A DNA stretch of 64,000 nucleotides from JAJXZP01 sp963787185 (GCA_963787185.1 CAWBCC010000014.1:1116001-1180000), one strand, 5' to 3'; counted from the first letter of the stretch, positions 1-8,175 are shown. The notes: a model not told the origin generated them from the letters alone. Numbers and translations are program-made.

Positions 1-510
1 ATCATGGCCCCGGGCGACACGAGGTTCATCTATGGCCAGCAGATCGACAAGTATAAGTTCCATGAGGAGAATCATCGCGTAGTCCAGGAGGGCGGCCAAC
101 CCGCAGTGGCGCGGCCCCTGCTCCTGGGCATCACCCGAGCCTCGCTCAAGATCGACTCCTTCTTCGCCGCCGCCTCGTTTCAGGAAACTACGCGAGTGCT
201 CACGGACGCGGCCATCGCCGGCGCCACCGACACTCTCCGCGGCCTCAAGGAGAACGTCATCATTGGCCACCTCATCCCGGCCGGGACGGGCATGCGCGGG
301 TATCGCAACATCAAACTTTCGGATTCCGAAAACGATGATCTGGACGCCTTCGTCGAGGAAGTGCTCGAGAAGCGGCGCAAGGAGAAGGAACTCGCTCCGC
401 TACCTGCCCTCGAGGAGCGTGCGGAGAACGGGGCCGCCTTCGAGGAAGATTCCGTCTTCGAAAACGACGAAGGCTTCGAGGCCGTGGATCCCGAGAGCGA
501 CGAGGATTAA
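1..510 (+). CDS. rpoC: RNA polymerase beta' subunit, C-terminal end (partial)
   Basis: This is the 3' end of the largest RNA polymerase subunit; the 5' part lies outside the window. The translation carries the conserved beta' C-terminal stretch: GVQEGGQPA-like text, then PLLLGITRASLKIDSFFAAASFQETTR split over residues 38-65, then ALIxGxxDxLxGLKENVIIGxLIPAGTG-type sequence. An acidic, low-conservation tail of about 60 residues follows, which is common in beta'. It sits upstream of rpsL, as in most bacteria. The identification is secure. Confidence 0.97.
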   Translation: MMAPGDTRFIYGQQIDKYKFHEENHRVVQEGGQPAVARPLLLGITRASLKIDSFFAAASFQETTRVLTDAAIAGATDTLRGLKENVIIGHLIPAGTGMRGYRNIKLSDSENDDLDAFVEEVLEKRRKEKELAPLPALEERAENGAAFEEDSVFENDEGFEAVDPESDED

Positions 511-536
511 AGCCGCGCCACGGGGAGGCACGGGCC

Positions 537-702
537 AAGATATATGTATGCCACAGAGGCACGGAGGGAATGTAAGAGAGATGAGAAGGATCGAATGCGA
601 GAGGGAATAGGAATTGGGATTATTTTCTATGTCTTATCCACAATTTCCCTAACTTCTCACTCTTATCTCTGCGTCTCAGTGCCTCCGTGGCGAAAAATCT
701 TA
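537..702. repeat. MITE-like palindromic intergenic repeat
   Basis: The rpoC-rpsL gap holds an element of about 165 bp with imperfect terminal inverted repeats. The left end at 550-566 reads GCCACAGAGGCACGGAG and the right end at 675-691 is the complement of GCCACGGAGGCACTGAG. The outer flanks (AAGAT near 537-541, ATCTT near 697-701) also pair. Parts of the interior pair as well (gagatgagaag against cttctcactcttatctc), so the whole element could fold into one long hairpin. It has no coding capacity. It resembles the CCACAGAGGCACAGAG-type dispersed repeats known from many environmental bacterial genomes; that resemblance is from memory and was not searched. Confidence 0.6.
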
Positions 703-863
703 GACCTCCCGGGCGGCTTGACGAGGGAAGGCTTTGGGTTGTAAAGTAACTTTCCGTTCGTCCGCGGCAGCAGCTCGGGCGCTGAACAGAGTGTTTATCG
801 CGTATCATCATATTACGCCGGACGATGCTGAAGTCCGGTCAGACAAGGGAGTCGAGAGCATAC
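703..863. other. Leader region upstream of rpsL
   Basis: This is non-coding DNA between the palindromic repeat and rpsL. I see no convincing promoter hexamer pair. A short GC hairpin, CCGGAC (818-823) with GTCCGG (833-838), sits 25 nt before the rpsL start and may be part of a leader. A stretch at about 727-751 resembles a conserved segment of 16S rRNA; see the findings. Confidence 0.4.
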
Positions 864-1238
864 ATGCCGACCATCAATCAGCTCATTCGTCTCGGCCGTA
901 GAGCCTCCGCGTGGCGCAACAAGGCGCCGGCGCTCGAAGAGTGCCCGCAGAGACGCGGCGTGTGCACGCGCGTCATGACCGTCACGCCCAAGAAGCCGAA
1001 CTCGGCTCTCCGCAAGGTAGCCCGTGTTCGGCTCACCAACGGCATCGAAGTGACCGCCTACATCCCCGGCGTCGGCCACAACCTGCAGGAGCACTCCGTA
1101 GTGCTCATCCGCGGCGGCCGCGTCAAAGACCTCCCCGGCGTTCGCTATCACATCATTCGCGGCGCAAAGGATACCCTGGGCGTCGAGGACCGCAAGAAGG
1201 GCCGCTCCAAGTACGGCGCCAAGCGGCCGAAGGCCTAA
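864..1238 (+). CDS. rpsL: 30S ribosomal protein S12
   Basis: S12 lies at the decoding centre of the 30S subunit. The 124-residue product starts MPTINQLIRLGR and carries the hallmark TPKKPNSALRKVARVRL and RGGRVKDLPGVRYH motifs. Lys43 and Lys88, where streptomycin-resistance changes usually occur, are both wild type. I chose the ATG at 864 because it matches the family N-terminus; an in-frame upstream extension to 825 is not conserved. rpsG follows 12 nt later. Confidence 0.97.
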   Translation: MPTINQLIRLGRRASAWRNKAPALEECPQRRGVCTRVMTVTPKKPNSALRKVARVRLTNGIEVTAYIPGVGHNLQEHSVVLIRGGRVKDLPGVRYHIIRGAKDTLGVEDRKKGRSKYGAKRPKA

Positions 1239-1250
1239 GGAGGCAGAACG

Positions 1251-1721
1251 ATGGGCCGCAAGAAGAAGTCGATAGATCGTGGTCACTTGCCCGATCCGAA
1301 ATACAATTCCGTAATTGTCACGAAATTCGTGTGCCGAATGATGTGGCAAGGCAAGAAGTCGATCTGCAATCACATCATGTACGATGCCATGGAGCTCATG
1401 CAGAAAAAGATCGGCGCGCCCGCGCTCGATGTCTTCAACAAGGCGCTCGAGAACGCGAAGCCCCTGGTCGAGGTCAAGTCTCGGCGCGTAGGCGGCGCCA
1501 CCTATCAGGTCCCGGTCGAGATCCGCGAGACGAGGCGAGAGGCTCTTGCCATGCGCTGGCTCATCTCCGCCGCCCGCTCGCGCTCCGGAAAGGCCATGGC
1601 CGACAAACTGGCCGACGAGCTCCTCGATGCCTACAACAATACGGGCACCGCGGTCAAGAAAAAGGAAGATACCCACAAGATGGCTGAGGCGAACAAAGCC
1701 TTCGCCCACTATCGGTGGTGA
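1251..1721 (+). CDS. rpsG: 30S ribosomal protein S7
   Basis: S7 nucleates assembly of the 30S head. The 156 residues have the family length and end with the usual MAEANKAFAHYRW helix; the core contains VGGATYQVPVE and RRxxALRWL-like text (EALAMRWLISAAR). A strong AGGAGG lies just upstream of the ATG. Canonical str operons continue into fusA. Here an intrinsic terminator follows and the next genes are siaABCD. Confidence 0.96.
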   Translation: MGRKKKSIDRGHLPDPKYNSVIVTKFVCRMMWQGKKSICNHIMYDAMELMQKKIGAPALDVFNKALENAKPLVEVKSRRVGGATYQVPVEIRETRREALAMRWLISAARSRSGKAMADKLADELLDAYNNTGTAVKKKEDTHKMAEANKAFAHYRW

Positions 1722-1757
1722 TCTCGCAGGCACCGAATTCCAGTTTTCCGTAAATAA

Positions 1758-1787
1758 GGGCTGCCCAAGAAGGACAGCCCTTTTTGT
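1758..1787 (+). terminator. Rho-independent terminator after rpsG
   Basis: GGGCTG (from 1758) pairs with CAGCCC (1775-1780) around a short A-rich loop, followed at once by TTTTTGT. It ends the rpsL-rpsG transcript and so separates it from the sia genes. Confidence 0.85.
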
Positions 1788-1839
1788 CTTCCTCGAAGCT
1801 CCGATGACTTCGCAGAGCGGGTCCCCGGAGGCGCTCGTC

Positions 1840-1869
1840 TTGTGGGATGCCGGGACCTCCGTCTATACT
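1840..1869 (+). promoter_or_regulatory. Probable siaA promoter, leaderless arrangement
   Basis: TTGTGG (1840-1845) and TATACT (1864-1869) are separated by 18 nt. The -10 box ends only 10 nt before the ATG at 1880 and no Shine-Dalgarno sequence precedes that ATG. Transcription would start at or just before the start codon. Confidence 0.5.
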
Positions 1870-1879
1870 AAAGTCATCT

Positions 1880-3946
1880 ATGAGCAGCGAACGACGTCCA
1901 CGACGGAATGGCTCCCTGCGAAGAAGTTTTCTGGCCGTGATACTCGCCGTCTATGCGGTCGTTACGGTCGGGTCGATGCTGGTATTCGCCGGGAGCGCGG
2001 GCAGGATCAGCGAACGCTACGCCACTCGCTTTTGCGTTTCCCAGGGAGAGCTCGAAAAGGAGAAGATCCTCGCCCTGCTGGATCGGGAACTTGCCTTGAG
2101 CCGCAAGCTCGCCGACGACCCGTCGATCAAGGCTTGGATTCTTCATGAGAGCGATCTGAACGACCGGAGACTGGCCTTCGCCCAGCTCGAAAGCTACAGG
2201 CACTTCCTCAGAGACGGCGCCTATTTCCTCGCGCTTCGATCGAGCGGGTCGTACTATGCGAGGACTCCGCGCTCCGCGGGCGTGGAGCGGACGAAGCTCG
2301 ATCCCGCCAATCCGGGTGATCGCTGGTTCTATAATGCCCTATCCATGGACAAGGACTACAGCCTGAATGTTGATCACAATGCCATGCTCAACGAAAATCG
2401 GGTCTGGATCAACGTTCTCGTTCGCGCGGTCGACGGATCCGTCATAGGCATAGCGGGCTGCGGTCTCGATCTCACCGCCTTCCTTTCTGCCCTCCTCGAC
2501 AATCCCGAGCGCGGCGTCACGACGGTGATAGTCGACGCCAACGGTGCGCTCCAGGCTTACAGGGACCGCGACCTCATCGCGCACAACGCCGAAGTCAAGC
2601 GCGACACGGAGAAGGTGGATGTCTACAGTCTCATTTCCCGAGCGACCGACCGCGAGGCTCTGCGCGACGAGCTGAAGCTCGCCGCGTCGGGCAGTCCCAC
2701 GGGCGTCATATCGATCGCTTTTCTCGGCCACAGGCAGCTCTGCTCCGTCGCGGCTCTTCCCCAGCTCGGTTGGTACAGCCTGGTCGTCGTCGATGCGGGG
2801 AGCGTCATTGGGCTCGCGGACTTCGTTCCGGTGGCTCTCGTAACTCTACTGGCGCTCTTCGCCGTGCTCGCCGCAGTCATCGCGGCGGCCGACAGGCTCG
2901 TCGTGCGTCCCATCGGCCAACTCACCGAGGCTGCGAGCCTGATCGCCTCCGGGTCCTACGACATCGTGCTACCCGATGGACCGAGAAACGAGATCGGGCT
3001 TCTCGGCGCCTCGTTTCGGACCATGGCGGGAAAGGTCAAGGAATACACGAAGGGGCTGGAAACGCTCGTGGACGAGAGGACTCGGGAACTTCGCGCGGCC
3101 AACGACGACCTCGAGGCCTCGCGCACGCGCATACTGGACTCCATCGAGTATGCCCGGCTGATCCAGGATTCCATTTTCCCGACCAAGGCGGAGCTCGAGT
3201 CCGGCTTCGACGGACACTTCGTCATCGCCAGACAGCGCGATCTGGTCGGGGGGGACTTCTTCTTCTTCCGCGCGACGACCGACGGCTTCTGCGTGGGTCT
3301 GGCCGATTGCACCGGCCACGGCGTTCCGGGCGCCATCATGACGATGCTCGTGAAGGCCCATCTCGACCGCGTCGTGGAAGCGGCGGACGGTCCGGCCGTC
3401 GGAAGATCCGGGGACGCCGCGGGGCTTTCGTCTCCGGCGGCGCCGTCGTCCATGCTGCGCGAGCTCGACCGGCTCGTCTCGGATAGTCTCGGAAAAGAGT
3501 CGGAGACCGCCCACCTCGAGAACGGTCTGGATATCGTCCTCCTGCGCTATCGGAGAAGCGGATCCGAACTGTGGTTTTCCGGCGCCGGTCTTCCGCTCTT
3601 CCTGTGGCAGAACGGCAGACTCGACGAAATCCGGGGGGAGCGGACTCATCTGGGGTTTTCCCAAACGAGGCGGCGGAGAGGTTTCGTCGATCATCGCATC
3701 GCGATCTCGGAAGGAGCGCGGGTCTACCTCGTCACCGACGGCGTGCTCGACCTCCCGGGAGGAGAAAGGGGATTGCCTTTCGGCTCTTCGCGGGCGGCGG
3801 ACCTCATCGAGGAGATAGCGGGGCTTCCCTTCGCGGAGGCCGAATCGCATATCGTTTCGGCTCTCGCGGATTGGCAGGGCCGGCGCCCGCAGCGCGACGA
3901 TCTGAGTTTTGTCGGCTTCGGCATGAACTCGCGGAAGGGGGGATGA
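1880..3946 (+). CDS. siaA: SiaA-type membrane PP2C/SpoIIE phosphatase with HAMP domain
   Basis: This is a probable sensor phosphatase that dephosphorylates the switch protein SiaC in response to an external signal. In the 688-residue product, a first membrane helix lies at about residues 15-37, then an extracytoplasmic sensor region of about 275 residues, then a second helix at about 314-337 (VALVTLLALFAVLAAVIAAA). HAMP and a coiled coil follow, then a C-terminal PPM/SpoIIE domain from about residue 450 with metal-binding GGDFFFF and LADCTGHGVPGA motifs. The order SiaA-SiaB-SiaC-SiaD matches the Pseudomonas aeruginosa operon. The start at 1880 fits the promoter spacing; an in-frame ATG at 1847 is the alternative. 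Its stop touches the next start with no gap. Confidence 0.85.
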   Translation: MSSERRPRRNGSLRRSFLAVILAVYAVVTVGSMLVFAGSAGRISERYATRFCVSQGELEKEKILALLDRELALSRKLADDPSIKAWILHESDLNDRRLAFAQLESYRHFLRDGAYFLALRSSGSYYARTPRSAGVERTKLDPANPGDRWFYNALSMDKDYSLNVDHNAMLNENRVWINVLVRAVDGSVIGIAGCGLDLTAFLSALLDNPERGVTTVIVDANGALQAYRDRDLIAHNAEVKRDTEKVDVYSLISRATDREALRDELKLAASGSPTGVISIAFLGHRQLCSVAALPQLGWYSLVVVDAGSVIGLADFVPVALVTLLALFAVLAAVIAAADRLVVRPIGQLTEAASLIASGSYDIVLPDGPRNEIGLLGASFRTMAGKVKEYTKGLETLVDERTRELRAANDDLEASRTRILDSIEYARLIQDSIFPTKAELESGFDGHFVIARQRDLVGGDFFFFRATTDGFCVGLADCTGHGVPGAIMTMLVKAHLDRVVEAADGPAVGRSGDAAGLSSPAAPSSMLRELDRLVSDSLGKESETAHLENGLDIVLLRYRRSGSELWFSGAGLPLFLWQNGRLDEIRGERTHLGFSQTRRRRGFVDHRIAISEGARVYLVTDGVLDLPGGERGLPFGSSRAADLIEEIAGLPFAEAESHIVSALADWQGRRPQRDDLSFVGFGMNSRKGG

Positions 3947-4498
3947 ATGAGGGACCTGCTCGAACTGAAAAGGATACTCTCAGATAGCGGCGTTCTCATG
4001 AGCTTCAACGGGGCCTTCACGCACAGCATCATCGAGGAAATGGGCAACGCGATCAAACGCTATCTCGAAGGAGAGAACATCGGCAAGGGCGCCGTTATGG
4101 ATGTCTTCGCCGTGTACGTCGAGCAAACGCAGAACGTCACGAGCTACATCGCGCGCCGCACCCTCGACGGCGGAGGCTACGGCGCCGCCATCATGGTGAT
4201 CGTGAGCGACGGCGGATACTATGCAGTCCGGTCGGGCAACGCGATCCTGAAGAAAGATGTCGCCGAACTTCGCGACCGCCTGGAAGAGATCAACAGCCTC
4301 GACAAGGACGGCCTCAAGCGGCTCTACAAGCAGCGGATACGGCAGGAGCGCCTGCCCGAATCGCCCGGTGCGGGCGTGGGTCTGATCGACATAGCCAGGC
4401 GGTCGAACGGCAAGCTCGAATACTCGTTCGCGCCCCTCGACGCCGATCACGATTTTTTCAGTCTCGGCGCGAGGGTGAACGGGGGGCAGGCATGCTGA
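3947..4498 (+). CDS. siaB: SiaB family protein kinase (DUF6272)
   Basis: The 183-residue cytoplasmic protein corresponds to SiaB, the kinase that phosphorylates SiaC on threonine. Features include an N-terminal FNGAFTHSIIEEMGNAI helix, a central VEQTQNVTSY segment and GAGVGLIDIARRS near the C-terminus. The last resembles the glycine-rich G-box of GHKL-type ATP binders. The start abuts the siaA stop and the end overlaps siaC by 7 nt, so translation is probably coupled. Assignment rests on context and these motifs together. Confidence 0.82.
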   Translation: MRDLLELKRILSDSGVLMSFNGAFTHSIIEEMGNAIKRYLEGENIGKGAVMDVFAVYVEQTQNVTSYIARRTLDGGGYGAAIMVIVSDGGYYAVRSGNAILKKDVAELRDRLEEINSLDKDGLKRLYKQRIRQERLPESPGAGVGLIDIARRSNGKLEYSFAPLDADHDFFSLGARVNGGQAC

Positions 4499-4872
4499 AC
4501 ATACCTGCGACCGCCTCCACGCCCGCGATAGACTGGCTCGAAGAGTCTCGGACGCTTTCGATCTCGGGCGAATCTTACCCCGAGAACTCCTTCGCGTTTT
4601 TCGCTCCCGTCTTCGCATGGCTGACGAACATACTTCCCGCACTCCCGGCATTTCTCCTCGAAGTTTCGGTGAGCTACATGAACTCCAGCAGCACCAAGTG
4701 CGTTCTCGATATCATCGATCTGCTCGGCGAGGCGGCAGAGAACGGCTGCGACGTCAGAATCGTCTGGCTCTACGAACGGGACAACGAAAGAGCCCGCGAT
4801 CTCGCCGAGGAGTTTCGCGAAGACATAGATATTCCCTTCGACATCGTCCCCATCGAGGAAGAGGGGTCATGA
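4492..4872 (+). CDS. siaC: SiaC family regulatory phosphoprotein (DUF1987)
   Basis: This is the partner-switch protein whose phosphorylation state decides whether it binds the diguanylate cyclase SiaD. The 126-residue product has the family length and an STAS-like build. The phospho-acceptor threonine falls at residue 68 in NSSSTKCVLDI, the same position as T68 of P. aeruginosa SiaC, so it should be functional. It overlaps siaB by 7 nt and siaD by ATGA. Confidence 0.88.
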   Translation: MLNIPATASTPAIDWLEESRTLSISGESYPENSFAFFAPVFAWLTNILPALPAFLLEVSVSYMNSSSTKCVLDIIDLLGEAAENGCDVRIVWLYERDNERARDLAEEFREDIDIPFDIVPIEEEGS

Positions 4873-5870
4873 AGTCCGGCCGCTCGGACCGCGATTTTGT
4901 CGTGTCCGTTCTCGCGCGGGCCGGCCGCCTCCGACCCGAGAGCGAGCCGGAGGCGGGCGAACTCGTGGAGTTGGCGGAAGCCTACATGCGCCTGGAAGAG
5001 AGGCTCGGAAAAATCATCGCCATCGGGGACAAGTATCAGGCCGAGGCTCTCGAATTTTCGGGCCGCCTAAGAGACGCGCTCGAGCGGCTCGCGCGGCTGG
5101 AGGAACAGGGCGTCCATGCGTCCGGCAAGAAATTCGGGAAGACTGCTGCTTCGGCCGCGATGAGTGCGAAGAGTTCGGATCATCGGGCGAACGACCCGCT
5201 CCTGCTCCGCATCAGGAAGGCGGCCGAAGGCGGCGGGGAAGGCAACACCGCGGTCGATGCGGGCCTTCTGCTCAGACGCTACGAAAAACTGGACGCGCGG
5301 CTCGAGAAGATCGTGCGCATCAGCGACGGCTATCAGGATCAGCTGCGCGAGGCCTCGCTCCGCATGGAGTTCATGGCGCGCACCGATACTCTCACCGGGC
5401 TCCCCAACAGACGGGACATGGTCGAGCGCTTCGATCGCGAGATTCTGCGCTTGGATCGCTACGGAACGACCTTTTCGCTCGTTCTCTTCGACTTGGACGA
5501 CTTCAAGGACGTGAACGATTGCCATGGTCATAATTTCGGGGACGAGGCGCTCAGGATCGTGGCGTATGTCTTCGGCCGAGAGCTCAGAAGGACCGATGTC
5601 TGCGGCCGCTGGGGCGGGGAAGAGTTCCTCGTTTTGTGTCCCGAGACGGGGCCGGCCGAAGCCTTCCTGGTCGGGGAGAAATGCCGCCGAGCCATAGGCG
5701 CCAGCGCGATGGAGTCCAGGGAGGGGGAGGTCCACATCACGATGAGCGGCGGTGTCTGTGGCGCAGAAAAGGGCCTCACCATGGACGACCTCGTCAAGCG
5801 TGCGGACGACGCCCTCTATCGGGCCAAGGCCGCCGGCAAGGACAATATCGTGAGCTGGCCCGTCTCATGA
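4869..5870 (+). CDS. siaD: SiaD-type diguanylate cyclase (GGDEF)
   Basis: The product makes cyclic di-GMP from two GTP. The 333 residues divide into a helical N-terminal half and a C-terminal GGDEF domain (from about 165). The active-site loop reads GRWGGEEFL and is preceded by RRTD exactly five residues upstream, giving an intact inhibitory I-site (RxxD). The N-terminal half contains two copies of a stalk-like motif of the type RLxKIxxIxDxYQ, near residues 38-60 and 136-159. In the characterised system SiaC activates SiaD through such a helical stalk. The ATG overlaps the siaC stop (ATGA), so the four sia genes form one translational unit. Confidence 0.88.
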   Translation: MKSGRSDRDFVVSVLARAGRLRPESEPEAGELVELAEAYMRLEERLGKIIAIGDKYQAEALEFSGRLRDALERLARLEEQGVHASGKKFGKTAASAAMSAKSSDHRANDPLLLRIRKAAEGGGEGNTAVDAGLLLRRYEKLDARLEKIVRISDGYQDQLREASLRMEFMARTDTLTGLPNRRDMVERFDREILRLDRYGTTFSLVLFDLDDFKDVNDCHGHNFGDEALRIVAYVFGRELRRTDVCGRWGGEEFLVLCPETGPAEAFLVGEKCRRAIGASAMESREGEVHITMSGGVCGAEKGLTMDDLVKRADDALYRAKAAGKDNIVSWPVS

Positions 5871-5892
5871 TGCGCTCTTCGCCTTCCGAGGA

Positions 5893-5898
5893 TATACT
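5893..5898 (+). promoter_or_regulatory. Putative -10 box of a leaderless EF-G-like gene
   Basis: TATACT lies 6 nt before the GTG start at 5905 and there is no Shine-Dalgarno sequence. No good -35 hexamer is seen at 16-18 nt upstream, so the call rests on the shared -10/start spacing with other genes in the window. Confidence 0.35.
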
Positions 5899-5904
5899 GC
5901 GCTC

Positions 5905-8097
5905 GTGAGTGTACGCGAAGCTCGGCCTCTGAGAAACATAGGCATCCTCGCCCACATCGATGCCGGCAAAACGAGCATCACGGAGCGCCTGCTCTACGTG
6001 ACGGGCAGGCTGCGCGCCCCGGGCACCGTCGACGAGGGGACGACGGCCACGGATTTTCTGGCGATAGAGCGCGAACGCGGAATTACCGTGAAGGCAGCCG
6101 CCGCCCATCTCGGCTGGGAACGCTCCGGTCGCGAGTGTCGCATCAACCTCATCGACACGCCCGGTCATGTCGATTTTTCTTCCGAGGTGGAACGTTCGCT
6201 TCGGGCTCTGGACGGGGCCCTCGTCGTGCTCTGTGCCGTCGCCGGCGTCCAATCCCGGACGGAGACGCTCTATCGGGCTTGCCGGCGCCGCGGCGCCGCG
6301 CGGATAGCCTTCGTCAACAAGATGGACAGAAGGGGGGCGTCCTTCCAGCGGACCGCCGAGGATCTCGCCCGGATGCTCGACCCCGGCGCACTGCCCATCC
6401 AGCTTCCTCTGGGCGAGGGCGACACCTTTCGCGGGATCATCGATCTCGTCGAGATGAAGGCTCACGAGTTTCCCACCGGGGACCGGCCGTCGGCGGAGCA
6501 CGGGCGCGTCGCCGGGAGCTCGGATCCGCTCGAACGCTTCGGACTTCGGCCCGTTTCGATCCCGCGGGAGCTGGCGGCGGAGTCGGCCGCGGCCCGCGGA
6601 CGACTCGTCGAATTTCTCGCATCCGAAGAGGGCGAAACCGCATCTCGACTCATGGAAGATTACGTTCGCGCAGTAGATCCCGAACCGGCGTTGCTGCGCG
6701 AGGCTGTCCGCGCGGCGACCCTGTCGGGGCGGATGACGCCGGTACTCTGCGGCAGCGCATTTTCCGACGGTGCCGCCGCCCTTCTGCTCGATGCCGTGGT
6801 CGATTACCTGCCCGCGCCGGAAGAGGCGCGGCCGCCGCTCGGAGTGGATTCGTCGACCGGTCTGGCCGCATCCCGCGAGGCGAAGGCCGGCGCGCCCTTT
6901 TCGGCGCAGGTATTCAAGACCTCGAGGGATCCCCATTACGGCAGCCTCGCTTGGACGAGGATCTGGTCGGGAAAGGTGAAAAGCGCGGACAAAGTCCTGG
7001 ACGCTCGGGCCGATAGGATGGTCAGAATAGTGAAGATATTCCGCATGCAGGCCCAGGCGCTCGAGGTCGTGGACGAGGCGGAGGCCGGCGACATCGTCGC
7101 GATCGCCCTCGGCGGAGCGAGGACCGCGCAGCAAGCCTCGTCCGAAAACGGGGAGTTTTCGACGGGTTCCACCGGCGCCACCCTCTGCGACCCTTCCGCG
7201 CCGATCCTTTACGAAGCCATACGCTTCGAGGAGCCCGTGGTTTCGCTCGCAATAGAACCCAGAACCGGGGCCGACGCGGCTTCTCTGCGCGAAGCCGTCG
7301 AGGCTCTGGCGGGAGAGGATCCTTCACTGCGCTTTCGCGAGGATCCACTCACCGGCCGCATCGAGCTTTCGGGCATGGGGGAACTCCATCTCGAAGTCGC
7401 CGCCGAACGCCTCGCGCGAGAGCGGGGAGTGCGCGCGCGGGTAGGCCGCCCGCGCGTGGCCTACCGTGAATCGCTCACTCGCGAGGCGTCGGGCCGCGAA
7501 GACTTCGACCGGGACATCGGCGGCGAGCGCGTGCGAGCCTCGGTGGCGTTGCGTCTCGGACCGGCGCAGCGCGGCTCGGGCCTGACCATCGCTGCGGTCG
7601 GGGCGCTGAAGGCGCCGCCCCCCCTGATCGAAGCCGCCAGGCGCGGAATCGAGGCGGCGGTCAGCGTGGGGCCGCGTGCCGGCTTCCCCTTGGATGACAT
7701 CGATGCGCTCATCGACGAGCTCGCCGCTCCGGGGAGCCCGTCGGCCGGAGGGGACCGCGGCACCGAGCGCGCCGTCGAGATCGCTGCGTCCATCGCGGCG
7801 GGCAAGGCTGCGCGCGAAGCGGAGGCCGTCGTCATGGAACCCGTCATGCGAATCGACATCGAGCTGGCCGACGATTGCCTCGGCGAGGCGGCGTCCAGCC
7901 TGGCGGGCAGGGGCGGACGCATCGAATCCGTCGAGGATATGCCGGGCGGCGGGAAGCACATTACGGGAGCCGCGCCGCTCAGTCGCCTTTTCGGTTTCAC
8001 CGGTGAGCTCAGATCCGCGACGAGCGGACGCGCATCGCATACCGCGCGGTTTCTGAGATACGAGCCCGTGCCGCGCGGCTTCTCCGCATGGAGCTGA
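5905..8097 (+). CDS. Elongation factor G-like GTPase (EF-G paralogue)
   Basis: This is a five-domain translational GTPase of 730 residues. The G motifs are all present: AHIDAGKTS, RGIT, DTPGH, NKMD and a GSAF-type G5. Domain V is EF-G-like (MEPVMRIDIE to LRSATSGRASHTARF). Domain IV is abnormal. The usual GYPxxD segment is present as GFPLDDIDALIDEL, but the following YHDVDSSE tip with its functional histidine is replaced by a Gly/Ser/Pro-rich stretch. It may therefore be a specialised EF-G2-type factor and not the main translocase. It sits where fusA normally does, just upstream of tuf. The GTG start gives the conserved N-terminus. Confidence 0.8.
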   Translation: MSVREARPLRNIGILAHIDAGKTSITERLLYVTGRLRAPGTVDEGTTATDFLAIERERGITVKAAAAHLGWERSGRECRINLIDTPGHVDFSSEVERSLRALDGALVVLCAVAGVQSRTETLYRACRRRGAARIAFVNKMDRRGASFQRTAEDLARMLDPGALPIQLPLGEGDTFRGIIDLVEMKAHEFPTGDRPSAEHGRVAGSSDPLERFGLRPVSIPRELAAESAAARGRLVEFLASEEGETASRLMEDYVRAVDPEPALLREAVRAATLSGRMTPVLCGSAFSDGAAALLLDAVVDYLPAPEEARPPLGVDSSTGLAASREAKAGAPFSAQVFKTSRDPHYGSLAWTRIWSGKVKSADKVLDARADRMVRIVKIFRMQAQALEVVDEAEAGDIVAIALGGARTAQQASSENGEFSTGSTGATLCDPSAPILYEAIRFEEPVVSLAIEPRTGADAASLREAVEALAGEDPSLRFREDPLTGRIELSGMGELHLEVAAERLARERGVRARVGRPRVAYRESLTREASGREDFDRDIGGERVRASVALRLGPAQRGSGLTIAAVGALKAPPPLIEAARRGIEAAVSVGPRAGFPLDDIDALIDELAAPGSPSAGGDRGTERAVEIAASIAAGKAAREAEAVVMEPVMRIDIELADDCLGEAASSLAGRGGRIESVEDMPGGGKHITGAAPLSRLFGFTGELRSATSGRASHTARFLRYEPVPRGFSAWS

Positions 8098-8101
8098 AGA
8101 C

Positions 8102-8141
8102 CCGCCTCATGCCCTGGACTGAGGCGGATTCGGTCTTTTAT
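8102..8141 (+). terminator. Probable terminator after the EF-G-like gene
   Basis: CCGCCTCA (8102-8109) pairs perfectly with TGAGGCGG (8120-8127), followed after a short gap by TCTTTTAT. The T tract is imperfect, so termination may be partial. Confidence 0.55.
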
Positions 8142-8146
8142 GCCAC

Positions 8147-8175
8147 TTGAACAGCTCTTGACTCTCCTATATAAT
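8147..8175 (+). promoter_or_regulatory. Strong sigma-70-type promoter for tuf
   Basis: TTGAAC (8147-8152), a 17-nt spacer and a perfect TATAAT (8170-8175). It leaves a leader of about 50 nt ending in the ribosome binding site AAGGAGGAGAG before the tuf ATG. Confidence 0.8.

Noticed and set aside
8158..8175. TTGACT at 8158 as the -35 box of tuf.
   Set aside because: It is only 6 nt from TATAAT. The TTGAAC at 8147 gives the correct 17-nt spacing.
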